From an uncultured Pseudomonadota bacterium (GTDB lineage: Bacteria; Pseudomonadota; Alphaproteobacteria; RF32; CAG-239), in contig CACWSG010000003.1 of the NCBI GenBank assembly GCA_902763535.1, positions 24,779 to 88,778 of the forward strand: a stretch of DNA of 64,000 nt, in the 5' to 3' direction. Positions 7,865-16,311 of the stretch are shown piece by piece (positions within the stretch are counted from its first letter, which is position 1; the number at the start of each line of letters is the position of its first letter). The translations under genes were made by a program, and so were the position numbers. Below the pieces are notes generated by a model, which ran no database searches, was not told where the DNA came from, and worked only from the letters and a program-made list of their open reading frames with translations.

Positions 7865-8599
7865 TTACATTGAAAAATTATCGCCAAGGTAAACTTTGCG
7901 CACATCTTCGTTTGCTACAATTTCCGCCGGAGTGCCTTCCATAAGAACGGTTCCGCCATGCAAAATGTAGGCGCGATCGGTGATGTCCAAAGTTTCACGC
8001 ACATTGTGATCGGTAATCAAAACACCAATACCGCGATGTTTGAGCTGAGAAACAAGTTTGCGAATTTCACCGACGGCAATGGGATCAATACCGGCCAGCG
8101 GCTCATCAAGTAAGATATAGTTGGGCTGACTGGCCAAGGCTCGGGCTATTTCCAAACGACGACGCTCACCGCCGGATAGAGCTAAAGCCGGTGATTTGCG
8201 CAAATGAGCTATGGAAAATTCATTGAGCAAACTTTCTAACATATTTTCGCGTTTGCTTTCATCTTCAACTACCAATTCCAAAATCGCTTTAATGTTATCT
8301 TCAACGCTTAGAGTGCGGAAAATAGATGCCTCTTGCGGCAAGTAACCAATACCTAAACGCGCTCTTTTGTACATTGGCATACGCGTGATGTCTTGCCCGT
8401 CAATGCGAACTTCTCCATAATCGGGGGTAATGAGTCCGGTTACACAATAAAAACAGGTCGTTTTACCGGCTCCGTTAGGGCCAAGCAAGCCGACAGCTTC
8501 GCCCCGACGAACATTAAGCGATACATTGCGCAACACCGGTCTTTTCTTGTATTTTTTACCGATATTAAAAACTTCTAATTTAGATTGGATGGGACTCAT
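7865..8599 (-). CDS. lptB: LPS export ABC transporter ATP-binding protein
   Basis: The 244-residue protein has Walker A GPNGAGKTT, signature LSGGERRRLEIARAL, Walker B ILLDEPLAGIDP and an H-loop histidine in ITDHNVRETL. LptB drives LptFG and LptC to extract LPS from the inner membrane. Its start overlaps the lptA stop by four bases (ATGA), so the two are translationally coupled. Confidence 0.97.
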   Translation of the reverse strand: MSPIQSKLEVFNIGKKYKKRPVLRNVSLNVRRGEAVGLLGPNGAGKTTCFYCVTGLITPDYGEVRIDGQDITRMPMYKRARLGIGYLPQEASIFRTLSVEDNIKAILELVVEDESKRENMLESLLNEFSIAHLRKSPALALSGGERRRLEIARALASQPNYILLDEPLAGIDPIAVGEIRKLVSQLKHRGIGVLITDHNVRETLDITDRAYILHGGTVLMEGTPAEIVANEDVRKVYLGDNFSM

Positions 8600-9357
8600 T
8601 TGTTTTTTTCCTTTTTAGTTTCTTTAAATACTCCGCTGACGCGTCCTTTTTTATTGGAGAGTATTTTGCTGATTCCGGTATTAAGATTAGTTTCGGCTAA
8701 ATCACCTTTTAAGATATTTCCTTTTTGATTGATGGTTATGTTATTAAAAAGTTTAACCAGCCGGTCATCGGCAAAATAAGTGCCGGAATCAGCGGTAATT
8801 TCACCATCTTTAGTGACTATTTTGACATTACCGGCAATGTCAACTTTACCAACAGCCAATTTTTCAGCCTTGTCCTTAACAAAATGAGCTGTCATTTTAT
8901 CGGAAAAGATTTTATTTCCTCGTTTGTCGGTTGCTATGACATTGTTTTCGGCAACGGCTGTTTGCTTTGATTGCCAGTAGGTAATTGAGCCGGATGACGA
9001 AATTTCACCATCTGGTGTTTTGATGCGAGCAGGTTTTCCGGTTAATACGGCAGAATCTGCTTTGACATCATAAATCATATCGTCGCCCCAAGCCTTAGTT
9101 TGATCTGAACTCATGACAACATTTTGGTGAGCTTCAACCCGAGATATTTTGTTTTTGTTTTTGGCATCATAAAAACCTACCAATCGATGAGCTTTTATAC
9201 TCATGTTTCCTTTTGATGCGACAGCATTACCGATGGCAACCAATTTTTGTTCATGTTGATGATATTCTACCCGATTGTCAGCATTAAGCTTGATGTCTTC
9301 GGCTAAGGCCGGAGATATTAACATAACCATCAAGACAAACGATATTGAACGCAGCAT
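8596..9357 (-). CDS. lptA: LPS transport periplasmic protein LptA
   Basis: The 253-residue protein has a signal peptide (cleavage after about residue 19, SPALA-E) followed by OstA/LptA beta-jellyroll repeats (VEYHQHEQKLVAIGNAVA). LptA forms the periplasmic bridge that carries LPS from LptC to LptD. A Lys-rich tail closes the protein. Its ATG shares a base with the lptC stop. Confidence 0.92.
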   Translation of the reverse strand: MLRSISFVLMVMLISPALAEDIKLNADNRVEYHQHEQKLVAIGNAVASKGNMSIKAHRLVGFYDAKNKNKISRVEAHQNVVMSSDQTKAWGDDMIYDVKADSAVLTGKPARIKTPDGEISSSGSITYWQSKQTAVAENNVIATDKRGNKIFSDKMTAHFVKDKAEKLAVGKVDIAGNVKIVTKDGEITADSGTYFADDRLVKLFNNITINQKGNILKGDLAETNLNTGISKILSNKKGRVSGVFKETKKEKNK

Positions 9358-10055
9358 TAATGTGATCCTTTTTTTAGGCTGTTTTCATCTATAATTATAG
9401 TCGTTTTGCCGGTAAAAACAATAGTATGGCTATCAGCATGAATCTCCATTCCTTCAGAATTGAGATGTCCGAGAAAGCCATAGCCGACAACAGGTTGTTT
9501 GGAGAAACCTGAAGATGTCTTAAAATCATAGAAAAAATTGCGAGTGTCAATATTAAAACCTTTGCTGTAAAACAGTTCAACTTTGCGAGGAAGTTGCAGA
9601 GTTTCTTGTGCTTGATTGTATATTCCGTTAGGAGAACCGGCATTAATCCATTCACCATTGGCAAGCGGAAATGATACTTTCGGCTTTATGATGTCATAAA
9701 TTTTTGAGCCGGCTGCAGTTTCTTTGATTGTTTCAGCAGTAAAGTTATTAACGCGGCCTTTGGCATCAGTAACATATAAGGTAGTGTTTTCGGCGGACAT
9801 TTTTTCAATATCGCCGTTAGGGATAATTAAATCAATGGCTATTTCATTGATGTCTTTTTTCAGTGTCGGCAAAAACAAAAGCGATACACCGAGGATGGCG
9901 GCAAGCAACAGTAGCGATATTTTTATCAAAGCAATTTTGCGCGAATGGAGATAAGCCGAACGCTTGTATTCTTGTTCGGCCAAATCTCCATCTATAAATT
10001 TATCAATTTTACTGGTATTTGCCAAATTAATTAAGCGACTCCCGCGCGCAAACAA
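9357..10055 (-). CDS. lptC: LPS export protein LptC
   Basis: The 232-residue reading has one membrane segment (about residues 40-62) followed by a periplasmic LptC/YrbK beta domain ending FTGKTTIIIDENSLKK. It anchors LptA to the inner membrane transporter. The start is unclear: TTG at 10055 overlaps the end of kdsD by 25 bases, while TTG at 10025 gives 222 residues and a looser GGGAG site. Its place between kdsD and lptA supports the call. Confidence 0.88.
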   Translation of the reverse strand: MFARGSRLINLANTSKIDKFIDGDLAEQEYKRSAYLHSRKIALIKISLLLLAAILGVSLLFLPTLKKDINEIAIDLIIPNGDIEKMSAENTTLYVTDAKGRVNNFTAETIKETAAGSKIYDIIKPKVSFPLANGEWINAGSPNGIYNQAQETLQLPRKVELFYSKGFNIDTRNFFYDFKTSSGFSKQPVVGYGFLGHLNSEGMEIHADSHTIVFTGKTTIIIDENSLKKGSH

Positions 10056-10996
10056 TCGTGAATATGGATGATACCAATCGGTTTGTCATTTTCAATAACA
10101 AACAATTGGGTAATTCCTTTGCCGGTATTGTTCATGGTGTTCAAGGCTTCAACAGCCAGCACATCCGGTGCAATGGTTTTGGGATTGTGAGTCATTACTT
10201 CAGATACTTTTTTGGTCAAGACATCAGGTTGTAAGCAACGACGCAAGTCACCATCAGTTATAATTCCTTTCAAGTATCCTGCATCATCAATAATTCCGAC
10301 ACAACCCAACATTTTAGAGGTCATAACCAACAAAGCATCTTGCATGGAGGTTTCAGTTGAAACCAAAGGCATTTCATCACCTTTGTGCATAAGATCGGAT
10401 ACTTTGCGTAAAACGGCTCCGAGTTTTCCACCGGGATGGCGTTGTTTGTAGTCGGTTTTGCTGAAACCTTTGCGCTCCATCAAGGCAACAGCCAAAACAT
10501 CGCCCATGGCGATGGTGGCGGTGGTTGAAGTGGTAGGAGCCAGTCCCAAGGGGCAGGCTTCGCCGGAATCGGGAAGTTTTAGCAATACATCACCGGCTTT
10601 GCCCAGTGAGCTGTCGGGATTTTTGGTTATGGCAATCAAGGGAATTCCGAAGCGTTTGCAATAAACAAGAATGTCGGAAAGTTCGCGAGACTCGCCGCCG
10701 TTTGATATAGCAATAACAGAATCGTTTTGGGTCAGCATTCCTAAATCGCCATGACTGGCCTCGCCGGGGTGGACGAAGAAAGCCGGAGTTCCGGTGGAAG
10801 CAAAAGTAGCGGCAATTTTGTGAGCAATGTGGCCTGATTTGCCCATGCCGGTAACAATAACATATCCTTTGGTGTTCTGTAAGATATCTAATGCCTTGGA
10901 TAGGTTTTCGTCAAACTCGGTTTTCATTAACTCAAGACCTTCTATTTCTTTGTCAATGGTGCGTTTTGCCGATGCAATATCATCTTGGTTATTCAT
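10031..10996 (-). CDS. kdsD: Arabinose-5-phosphate isomerase (KpsF/GutQ/KdsD family)
   Basis: The 321-residue protein has an N-terminal SIS sugar-isomerase domain (VTGMGKSGHIAHKIAATFAS, HPGEASHGDLG, ISNGGESREL) and two C-terminal CBS domains (about 205-320). It converts ribulose-5-phosphate to arabinose-5-phosphate, the first step to Kdo for LPS. It is first in the LPS export block. A GGAGA site lies upstream. The gene diverges from secE across a 220-base gap. Confidence 0.95.
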   Translation of the reverse strand: MNNQDDIASAKRTIDKEIEGLELMKTEFDENLSKALDILQNTKGYVIVTGMGKSGHIAHKIAATFASTGTPAFFVHPGEASHGDLGMLTQNDSVIAISNGGESRELSDILVYCKRFGIPLIAITKNPDSSLGKAGDVLLKLPDSGEACPLGLAPTTSTTATIAMGDVLAVALMERKGFSKTDYKQRHPGGKLGAVLRKVSDLMHKGDEMPLVSTETSMQDALLVMTSKMLGCVGIIDDAGYLKGIITDGDLRRCLQPDVLTKKVSEVMTHNPKTIAPDVLAVEALNTMNNTGKGITQLFVIENDKPIGIIHIHDCLRAGVA

Positions 10997-11029
10997 ATCA
11001 AAGTCTCCAAAAATTAATACTATGTAGTG

Positions 11030-11058
11030 AGATTATGATTTTTAGGTTGTAAAGGCAA
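11030..11058 (-). promoter_or_regulatory. Possible promoter for kdsD block
   Basis: On the minus strand TTGCCT (11053-11058), a 17-base spacer and TAATCT (11030-11035) lie about 35 bases before the kdsD start. The match is moderate; CATAAT two bases nearer gives a 15-base spacer. Confidence 0.35.
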
Positions 11059-11116
11059 GTTGTTTTTCCACTTTATGCATTTTTTATAAAAATTAAAGAA
11101 AAGATTAAATAATTTC

Positions 11117-11145
11117 TTGACATTAGAGAATAAAAACTTTTATAT
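11117..11145 (+). promoter_or_regulatory. Promoter of secE-nusG
   Basis: A perfect TTGACA -35 box (11117-11122), a 17-base spacer and TTATAT (11140-11145). The transcript would carry a leader of about 65 bases before secE. Confidence 0.7.
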
Positions 11146-11164
11146 AGCTGATAAATCGGTGAAG

Positions 11165-11198
11165 CTGTGTTTTGATAAACACGGATAATTTTTTTAAT
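11165..11198 (+). terminator. Terminator-like hairpin in the secE leader
   Basis: CTGTGTTT tgat AAACACGG (11165-11184, one G-U pair) is followed by a T-rich stretch. It lies between the secE promoter and the secE start, so it could act as an attenuator. The stem is short. Confidence 0.35.
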
Positions 11199-11218
11199 GT
11201 TTAATAAGGTGATAGCTT

Positions 11219-11416
11219 ATGGCAAATGTTAATCCTTTACAGTTTTTCCGTCAGGTTAAACAGGAAGTTAAGAAAGTTACATGGCCTTCTAAAAAGGAGG
11301 TTGTTCAGAGTTTGGTTATGGTGATTGCTTTGGTTGCAATTGCTGCCACTTTCTTTTTTGTGGTTGATCAGGTTTTAAGCTGGATTGTTAAGTTGGTATT
11401 TTCTATTGGAGAATAG
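11219..11416 (+). CDS. secE: Protein translocase subunit SecE
   Basis: The 65-residue protein is the short single-span SecE form: an amphipathic N-terminal helix with FFRQVKQEVKKVTWPSKKEV, the signature of the family, and one membrane segment at about 36-58. SecE clamps SecY in the translocon. It is followed by nusG, the nearly universal pairing. A leader with a promoter and a hairpin lies upstream. Confidence 0.96.
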   Translation: MANVNPLQFFRQVKQEVKKVTWPSKKEVVQSLVMVIALVAIAATFFFVVDQVLSWIVKLVFSIGE

Positions 11417-11421
11417 TTGAG

Positions 11422-11952
11422 ATGGATGCTCGTTGGTATGTTGTAAATGTTCATTCCGGTTGTGAGAAAAAAGTTGCTCAGTCAATCAAAGAGCAAGTTA
11501 TGCTTAAAAAATGGGATGACAGAATTTTTGATATTTTAATTCCGATGGAAGAAGTTGTCGAAGTTAAAAAGGGACAAAAGGTTGCCAGTGAACGCAAGTT
11601 TTTCCCCGGATATATTTTGATTAATATGATAATGTCGGATGAAGCATGGCATTTAATCAAAAACAATCCTAATGTCAGCGGCTTTTTGGGTTCACGCAAT
11701 AAACCTTATCCGGTTACTCAGGCAGAGGTTGACAGAATTATGACCCAGATGCAGGAAGGAGTTAAGAGCCCGCGTGAGGTGGTTAACTTTGAAATCGGCG
11801 AGCAGGTAAGGGTTTGTGACGGACCGTTTGCTTCGTTTGTCGGTTTGGTAGAAGATGTTGATGTTGAAAAGGCCAGAGTTAAGGTTTCAGTATCGATATT
11901 CGGCAGAGCAACTCCGGTTGAATTGGAATATGCTCAGGTGGAAAAAATATAA
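11422..11952 (+). CDS. nusG: Transcription termination/antitermination factor NusG
   Basis: The 176-residue protein has an N-terminal NGN domain (RWYVVNVHSGCEKKVAQSI, FFPGYILI) that binds RNA polymerase and a C-terminal KOW domain (VRVCDGPFASFVGLVEDVD) that contacts Rho or ribosomal protein S10. It starts five bases after secE. In most bacteria rplK-rplA follow; here mscL does. Confidence 0.97.
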   Translation: MDARWYVVNVHSGCEKKVAQSIKEQVMLKKWDDRIFDILIPMEEVVEVKKGQKVASERKFFPGYILINMIMSDEAWHLIKNNPNVSGFLGSRNKPYPVTQAEVDRIMTQMQEGVKSPREVVNFEIGEQVRVCDGPFASFVGLVEDVDVEKARVKVSVSIFGRATPVELEYAQVEKI

Positions 11953-11975
11953 TTAAAATATAAGGAGATGGACTA

Positions 11976-12479
11976 ATGTTTAAAGGCTTTTTAGGTGAGT
12001 TTAAAAAATTTGCAATGCGCGGTAATGTTATTGACATGGCTGTCGGTATCATTATCGGGGCTGCTTTTGGCAAAATTGTAGACTCGTTGGTTAAAGATGT
12101 TATTATGCCGCCTTTGGGTTTGTTGTTGGGTAAAGTTGATTTTACCAATATGTTTTTGGTTATGAAAGAGGGCGCTACTCCGGCTCCTTATAATTCATTG
12201 GCTGCTGCTCAAAATGCCGGTGCGGTTACTTGGAATTTCGGTTTGTTCATTAATGCGGTTATCAGCTTTTTGATTGTGGCTTTTGCGGTATTTTTGTTGA
12301 TTAAGACCATTAACAAATTGCAAGAAAAGATGGAAAAGAAAGAGGCTAAGGAAGTTGCAGTTACAACCAAAACCTGCCCTTATTGCTGTTCTGAAATTCC
12401 GTTGAATGCGACTCGTTGTCCGCACTGCACATCAGAGTTGAAAGACAGTGCTAAAAAGAGTGTTGCTAAGAAAAAATAA
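11976..12479 (+). CDS. mscL: Large-conductance mechanosensitive channel with C-terminal zinc ribbon
   Basis: Residues 1-115 are a standard Msc[21 protein letters not shown] and a first membrane helix, [14 protein letters not shown], a periplasmic loop, a second helix at about 88-110 and a cytoplasmic helix. The last part has two cysteine pairs, CPYC (134-137) and CPHC (148-151), a zinc-ribbon layout that Escherichia coli MscL lacks. MscL releases solutes on hypo-osmotic shock. An AAGGAG site precedes the start; a strong terminator follows. Confidence 0.95.
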   Translation: MFKGFLGEFKKFAMRGNVIDMAVGIIIGAAFGKIVDSLVKDVIMPPLGLLLGKVDFTNMFLVMKEGATPAPYNSLAAAQNAGAVTWNFGLFINAVISFLIVAFAVFLLIKTINKLQEKMEKKEAKEVAVTTKTCPYCCSEIPLNATRCPHCTSELKDSAKKSVAKKK

Positions 12480-12496
12480 TTTATTTGCGGCATTGC

Positions 12497-12531
12497 AAAG
12501 AGGAATGGTAAAAACATTCCTCTTTTTTTTT
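12497..12531 (+). terminator. Terminator of secE-nusG-mscL
   Basis: AAAGAGGAATG (12497-12507) pairs with CATTCCTCTTT (12515-12525) around a 7-base loop and runs into nine T residues. Confidence 0.92.
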
Positions 12532-12629
12532 GCTTAAAGGCTATAATTTTTTTGTTGCGATATAAAAATCAATGTTGTATAAAACCAAAGAATTAAAGTT
12601 AATTTTTGATATTGACTAGGAGATTTTTT

Positions 12630-13385
12630 ATGTCAGGACATTCCCAATTTAAGAATATTATGTATCGCAAAGGCGCACAAGACGCCAAAAAAGCGAAAGT
12701 TTTTGCTAAATTAGCCAGAGATATTACCATTGCTGCCAAATCCGGTATGCCTGAGCCGGACAAAAACCCAAGATTGCGCTTGGCAATTGCAGCTGCCAGA
12801 GCTGAAAGTATGCCGAAAGACAATATCGAACGCGCTATTGCCAAAGCAACTCAAACTGCCGGTGGTGATGATTATGTTGCAACTCGTTATGAGGGTTTCG
12901 GACCGGGGAAAGTTGCGGTTATTGTTGAATGCTTAACCGATAACAAAAACCGCACAGCCGGCAATGTCAGAACTATTTTTGGCAAACGCGGCGGAGCTAT
13001 GGGTGAGAGCGGTTCGGTTACTTTTAACTTTGAACGTATTGGGTTTATTCAATATCCCTTGGCAACTGCGGCGGCAGATGCTATGTTTGAAGCGGCACTG
13101 GAAGCAGGTGCCAATGATGTGGCAAGCGATGATGAGCATCATGATATTGAGACTTTGCCCGATGATTTGAATGTGGTTACCGAGAGTTTGGAAGCTAAAT
13201 TCGGCACTCCGGCGGCATCAAGGTTGGAGTGGAAACCATTGGTTAAGACTGATATTACCGATTTGGAAACAGCCAAAAAGTTTTTGGATTTTGTTGATGC
13301 TATGGAAGATGATGATGATGTGCAACATGTATATCACAATGCCGAAATAGCTGAAGATGTTATGCAAAAATTAGCGGCTGAGTAG
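12630..13385 (+). CDS. yebC: YebC/PmpR-family protein (TACO1 homologue)
   Basis: I place the start at ATG 12630 (MSGHSQFKNIMYRKGAQD), 8 bases after a TAGGAG site, giving 251 residues; the frame is open 24 bases further but without support. The family signature GHSQFKNIMYRK, MPKDNIERAI and ARTAGNVRTIFGKRGG-like segment (here NRTAGNVRTIFGKRGG) is clear. YebC proteins bind DNA as regulators or, as shown for some members, help ribosomes pass proline-rich stretches. It precedes ruvC, the usual order. Confidence 0.94.
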   Translation: MSGHSQFKNIMYRKGAQDAKKAKVFAKLARDITIAAKSGMPEPDKNPRLRLAIAAARAESMPKDNIERAIAKATQTAGGDDYVATRYEGFGPGKVAVIVECLTDNKNRTAGNVRTIFGKRGGAMGESGSVTFNFERIGFIQYPLATAAADAMFEAALEAGANDVASDDEHHDIETLPDDLNVVTESLEAKFGTPAASRLEWKPLVKTDITDLETAKKFLDFVDAMEDDDDVQHVYHNAEIAEDVMQKLAAE

Positions 13386-13402
13386 GGCGCTGATTACCTG
13401 TT

Positions 13403-13444
13403 ACAGCCGTTACGGACTAACAAATCCGTGGCGGCTGTTTTGTT
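13403..13444 (+). terminator. Terminator after yebC
   Basis: ACAGCCGttACGGA pairs with TCCGTggCGGCTGT (14 bp counting two G-U pairs) and is followed by TTTTGTT. It ends 16 bases before the ruvC start, so it may reduce rather than stop transcription into the ruv genes. Confidence 0.75.
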
Positions 13445-13460
13445 AAAAAAGGAAAATTTT

Positions 13461-13946
13461 ATGCGAATATTGGGACTTGATCCGAGTTTATCGTCAACCG
13501 GTTGGGGAGTGATTGAGGCAGAAAGCAATCGCGTCAAATATGTGGCAGATGGTTTTATTCCCACCAATACAAAACTGCCGATTGAACAGCGCCTAAAAGA
13601 GATTAATGACGCTTTGCGTGAGGTGATTGAGACCTATCATCCTGATGAAGCGGCAATAGAGCAGGTGTTTTTAAACTCCAATCCGTCCTCAACCATGAAA
13701 TTGAGTATGGCCAGAGGGGTAGTGATTATGACACCGGCGCAGTTTGGGCTGAGTGTTACGGAATATGAACCAAATAAGGTTAAAAAAGCCATTGTCGGAG
13801 TGGGTAAGGCTGAAAAATCGCAAGTTGAGGTAATGGTAAAGGTATTGCTTCCCGGGTGCAAACCAAAAAATAATGATTCATCTGATGCTTTGGCAATTGC
13901 CTTGTGCCATTTTCAATACCGCGGAGCCTATGGATTAAAAAAATAA
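13461..13946 (+). CDS. ruvC: Holliday junction resolvase RuvC
   Basis: The start is ATG 13461 after an AAAAGGAAAA site, giving 161 residues. RNase H-fold catalytic acids are visible: Asp7 in ILGLDPSLSSTGWG, Glu in AAIEQVF and the Asp pair in NDSSDALAIALCH. RuvC cuts Holliday junctions held by RuvAB. Its C-terminus, ending GAYGLKK, is a little shorter than the Escherichia coli protein (173). ruvA follows after 65 bases. Confidence 0.95.
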   Translation: MRILGLDPSLSSTGWGVIEAESNRVKYVADGFIPTNTKLPIEQRLKEINDALREVIETYHPDEAAIEQVFLNSNPSSTMKLSMARGVVIMTPAQFGLSVTEYEPNKVKKAIVGVGKAEKSQVEVMVKVLLPGCKPKNNDSSDALAIALCHFQYRGAYGLKK

Positions 13947-14011
13947 TCCTCTTGTCGAAAGTTATTTTATTGTATAACTTAGAAGTATTAAAATTTAAAA
14001 CAAAAGGTTAA

Positions 14012-14686
14012 ATGATGATTGCAAAGTTAAAGGGGTTGGTTGATTCAATCGGCGAAGACTGCTTGGTTTTGGATGTGAACGGAGTGGGCTATTTGGTGTA
14101 TGCTTCGGCAAAAACTTTGGGCAGATTGATGGTTGAACAGCCGGTGGCATTGTTGATTGAAACAATAGTCAGAGAAGACAGTATAACTTTGTTCGGTTTT
14201 ATGGATCCTTTGGAAAAAGAATGGTTTAATACTTTAACCAAAGTGCAAGGTGTTGGGGCTAAGGTCGGTTTGAGCATATTGTCGGTATTGTCAACTCAGC
14301 AGTTGCGTCAGGCAGTGGCGGCTCAGGATAAAAATATGTTTACCATGGCAAGCGGGGTCGGACCAAAATTGGCAGCGCGAATTGTTACTGAGTTAAAAGA
14401 TAAAATTGTGAGTGTTCCGACGGCAATTGTGTCTAAAGACTTAAAAGAGGCCGTGGCAGCAGCCGGTGAGGTTGCCGAAGATACGGATGTTAAAACTTTT
14501 GAAGATAATTTGGCGGCGCGCGATGATGATCCGAGCAAAATAGAAGATGCTATTTCGGCCTTGGTAAATTTGGGCTATCAGAGGATTGATGCTTATAAGG
14601 CGGTTAATCAGGCTTCAATGCAACAACCCGATGCCGATATGGGTGAGTTGATAAAATTAGCGTTAAAAGAGTTTGTAAAAGGATAA
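14012..14686 (+). CDS. ruvA: Holliday junction branch migration protein RuvA
   Basis: The protein starts MIAKLKGLVDSIGED (ATG 14015 is as likely as 14012; no decisive ribosome binding site). Domain I is an OB fold, domain II carries helix-hairpin-helix motifs (VQGVGAKVGLSIL, ASGVGPKLAARIVTELKDK), and domain III (about 170-224, EDAISALVNLGYQ) contacts RuvB. RuvA tetramers hold the junction for the RuvB motor. At about 223 residues it has a longer linker than the Escherichia coli protein (203). Confidence 0.95.
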   Translation: MMIAKLKGLVDSIGEDCLVLDVNGVGYLVYASAKTLGRLMVEQPVALLIETIVREDSITLFGFMDPLEKEWFNTLTKVQGVGAKVGLSILSVLSTQQLRQAVAAQDKNMFTMASGVGPKLAARIVTELKDKIVSVPTAIVSKDLKEAVAAAGEVAEDTDVKTFEDNLAARDDDPSKIEDAISALVNLGYQRIDAYKAVNQASMQQPDADMGELIKLALKEFVKG

Positions 14687-14692
14687 TAGGTT

Positions 14693-15742
14693 ATGGACGA
14701 AAATCGAGTTGTCAGCCCTAAACAGCAGGTCGAAGATGAAGCCGGTAATATGCCGGTTAATTTGCGACCTACATCATTGAGCGATTTTGTCGGGCAGACT
14801 CAAGTTTGTGAGAATTTGAAAGTCTTTATTGAAGCGGCCAAAGCAAGAGGTGAGGCGTTGGATCATGTTTTGCTGTTTGGTCCTCCGGGGCTGGGCAAGA
14901 CTACCCTTGCTTCAATTGTGGCTCACGAATTGGGGGTGAATTTTAAGGCAACCTCGGCGCCGATGATTTCCAAATCGGGAGATTTGGCAGCAATTTTGAC
15001 CAATTTGGAACGCAATGATGTTTTGTTTATTGATGAAATTCACCGTTTGAATCCGGCGATTGAAGAAGTGCTTTATTCGGCAATGGAGGATTTCCAGCTG
15101 GATTTGATTATCGGTGAGGGACCAGCGGCGCGCTCGGTTAAGATTGATTTGCAGCCGTTTACTTTGGTGGGAGCTACTACAAGATCAGGTATGTTGTCAA
15201 CACCGCTGCGCGAAAGATTCGGCATTCCGTTGCGTTTGGATTTTTATTCACCGGAAGAGTTGAAAAAAATTGTTTTGCGCGGGGCAAGATTGCTGGAAAT
15301 GCCGCTTTCTGATATCGGAGCATTGGAGATTGCCAAACGCTCGCGCGGAACACCGCGTGTGGCAGGAAGATTGTTGCGCCGTGTGCGCGACTTTGGAGCG
15401 GTTGCCAAGGCGCAAGAGATTGATAATAAGGTAGCAGATGTGGCATTAAAGCGCTTAGATGTTGATAATTATGGCTTGGATGCTTTTGATCGGCGCTATT
15501 TGAATTGTATTTTGCAAAATTACGGCGGTGGTCCGGTCGGAGCAGATACTTTGGCGGCGGCTTTGTCGGAAGAACGAGATACGATTGAAGAAGTGATTGA
15601 GCCGTTTTTGTTAAAATTGGGATTTTTGCAACGCACACCGCGCGGCAGAGTTATATCTGATGCCGGATGTCAATATCTGGGATGTCCTCGCAAAAATATT
15701 AAAGAAGAAATTGCCAGACAGTTAGATTTGTTGGGAGAGTGA
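14693..15742 (+). CDS. ruvB: Holliday junction branch migration helicase RuvB
   Basis: The 349-residue AAA+ motor has Walker [10 protein letters not shown], Walker [11 protein letters not shown], sensor 1 VGATTRSG, the arginine finger region [13 protein letters not shown] and a C-terminal winged helix ([11 protein letters not shown]). It follows ruvA by six bases, with the stop overlapping the likely start of ybgC. Confidence 0.97.
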   Translation: MDENRVVSPKQQVEDEAGNMPVNLRPTSLSDFVGQTQVCENLKVFIEAAKARGEALDHVLLFGPPGLGKTTLASIVAHELGVNFKATSAPMISKSGDLAAILTNLERNDVLFIDEIHRLNPAIEEVLYSAMEDFQLDLIIGEGPAARSVKIDLQPFTLVGATTRSGMLSTPLRERFGIPLRLDFYSPEELKKIVLRGARLLEMPLSDIGALEIAKRSRGTPRVAGRLLRRVRDFGAVAKAQEIDNKVADVALKRLDVDNYGLDAFDRRYLNCILQNYGGGPVGADTLAAALSEERDTIEEVIEPFLLKLGFLQRTPRGRVISDAGCQYLGCPRKNIKEEIARQLDLLGE

Positions 15743-16191
15743 AATTGATAGTAAAATCTTTGAATATGCCGACAGGGGAGATTATCGGCAAAGAGTTTTG
15801 GTTTCCGATCAGAGTGTATTGGGAAGATACGGATGCGGAAGGAATAGTGTATTTTGCTAATTATCTGAAGTTTGCCGAGCGAGCAAGAACAGAAATGCTG
15901 CGTTATTTGGGGTGTTGTCAGAGTGAAAATTTGACAGAGACGAAGGCAGGATTTGTGGTGCAGCATTGTGATGTTGATTATTTGGCGCCGGCTTATCTTG
16001 ATGATGAGTTGTTGATCGGTTGCAGTGCGGTTAATATCGGAGGAGCCAGCGTTACTTTGCATCAGGAAATAAAACGCGGTAATGATGTGCTGACATTGGT
16101 TAATGTCAAAGCGGTTTATCTGGATATAGAAAACAAAAAACCGATTAGAATCCCTAAGGAAATAAAGCAACGGCTGGAGAGCATTTTGTAG
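15739..16191 (+). CDS. ybgC: Acyl-CoA thioesterase of the YbgC/Tol-Pal family
   Basis: The 150-residue hot-dog protein has the 4-hydroxybenzoyl-CoA thioesterase motif [19 protein letters not shown] with the catalytic Asp. The first candidate start is GTG 15739, which overlaps the ruvB stop; ATG 15766 gives 141 residues. YbgC hydrolyses acyl-CoA or acyl-ACP and is usually upstream of tolQRAB-pal. Here the tol genes are absent and secY follows after 120 bases. Confidence 0.9.
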   Translation: MKLIVKSLNMPTGEIIGKEFWFPIRVYWEDTDAEGIVYFANYLKFAERARTEMLRYLGCCQSENLTETKAGFVVQHCDVDYLAPAYLDDELLIGCSAVNIGGASVTLHQEIKRGNDVLTLVNVKAVYLDIENKKPIRIPKEIKQRLESIL

Positions 16192-16311
16192 ATGATGTAA
16201 TAAGGCAAACAAATTAGTTGCATAAAATTTTTTTTAGTGTATTAAGGTAGTAATATTGAGCGCAGTAGAGTGCGTAAGTTGAAAAATTAACAAATATAAG
16301 GATAACAGAAA

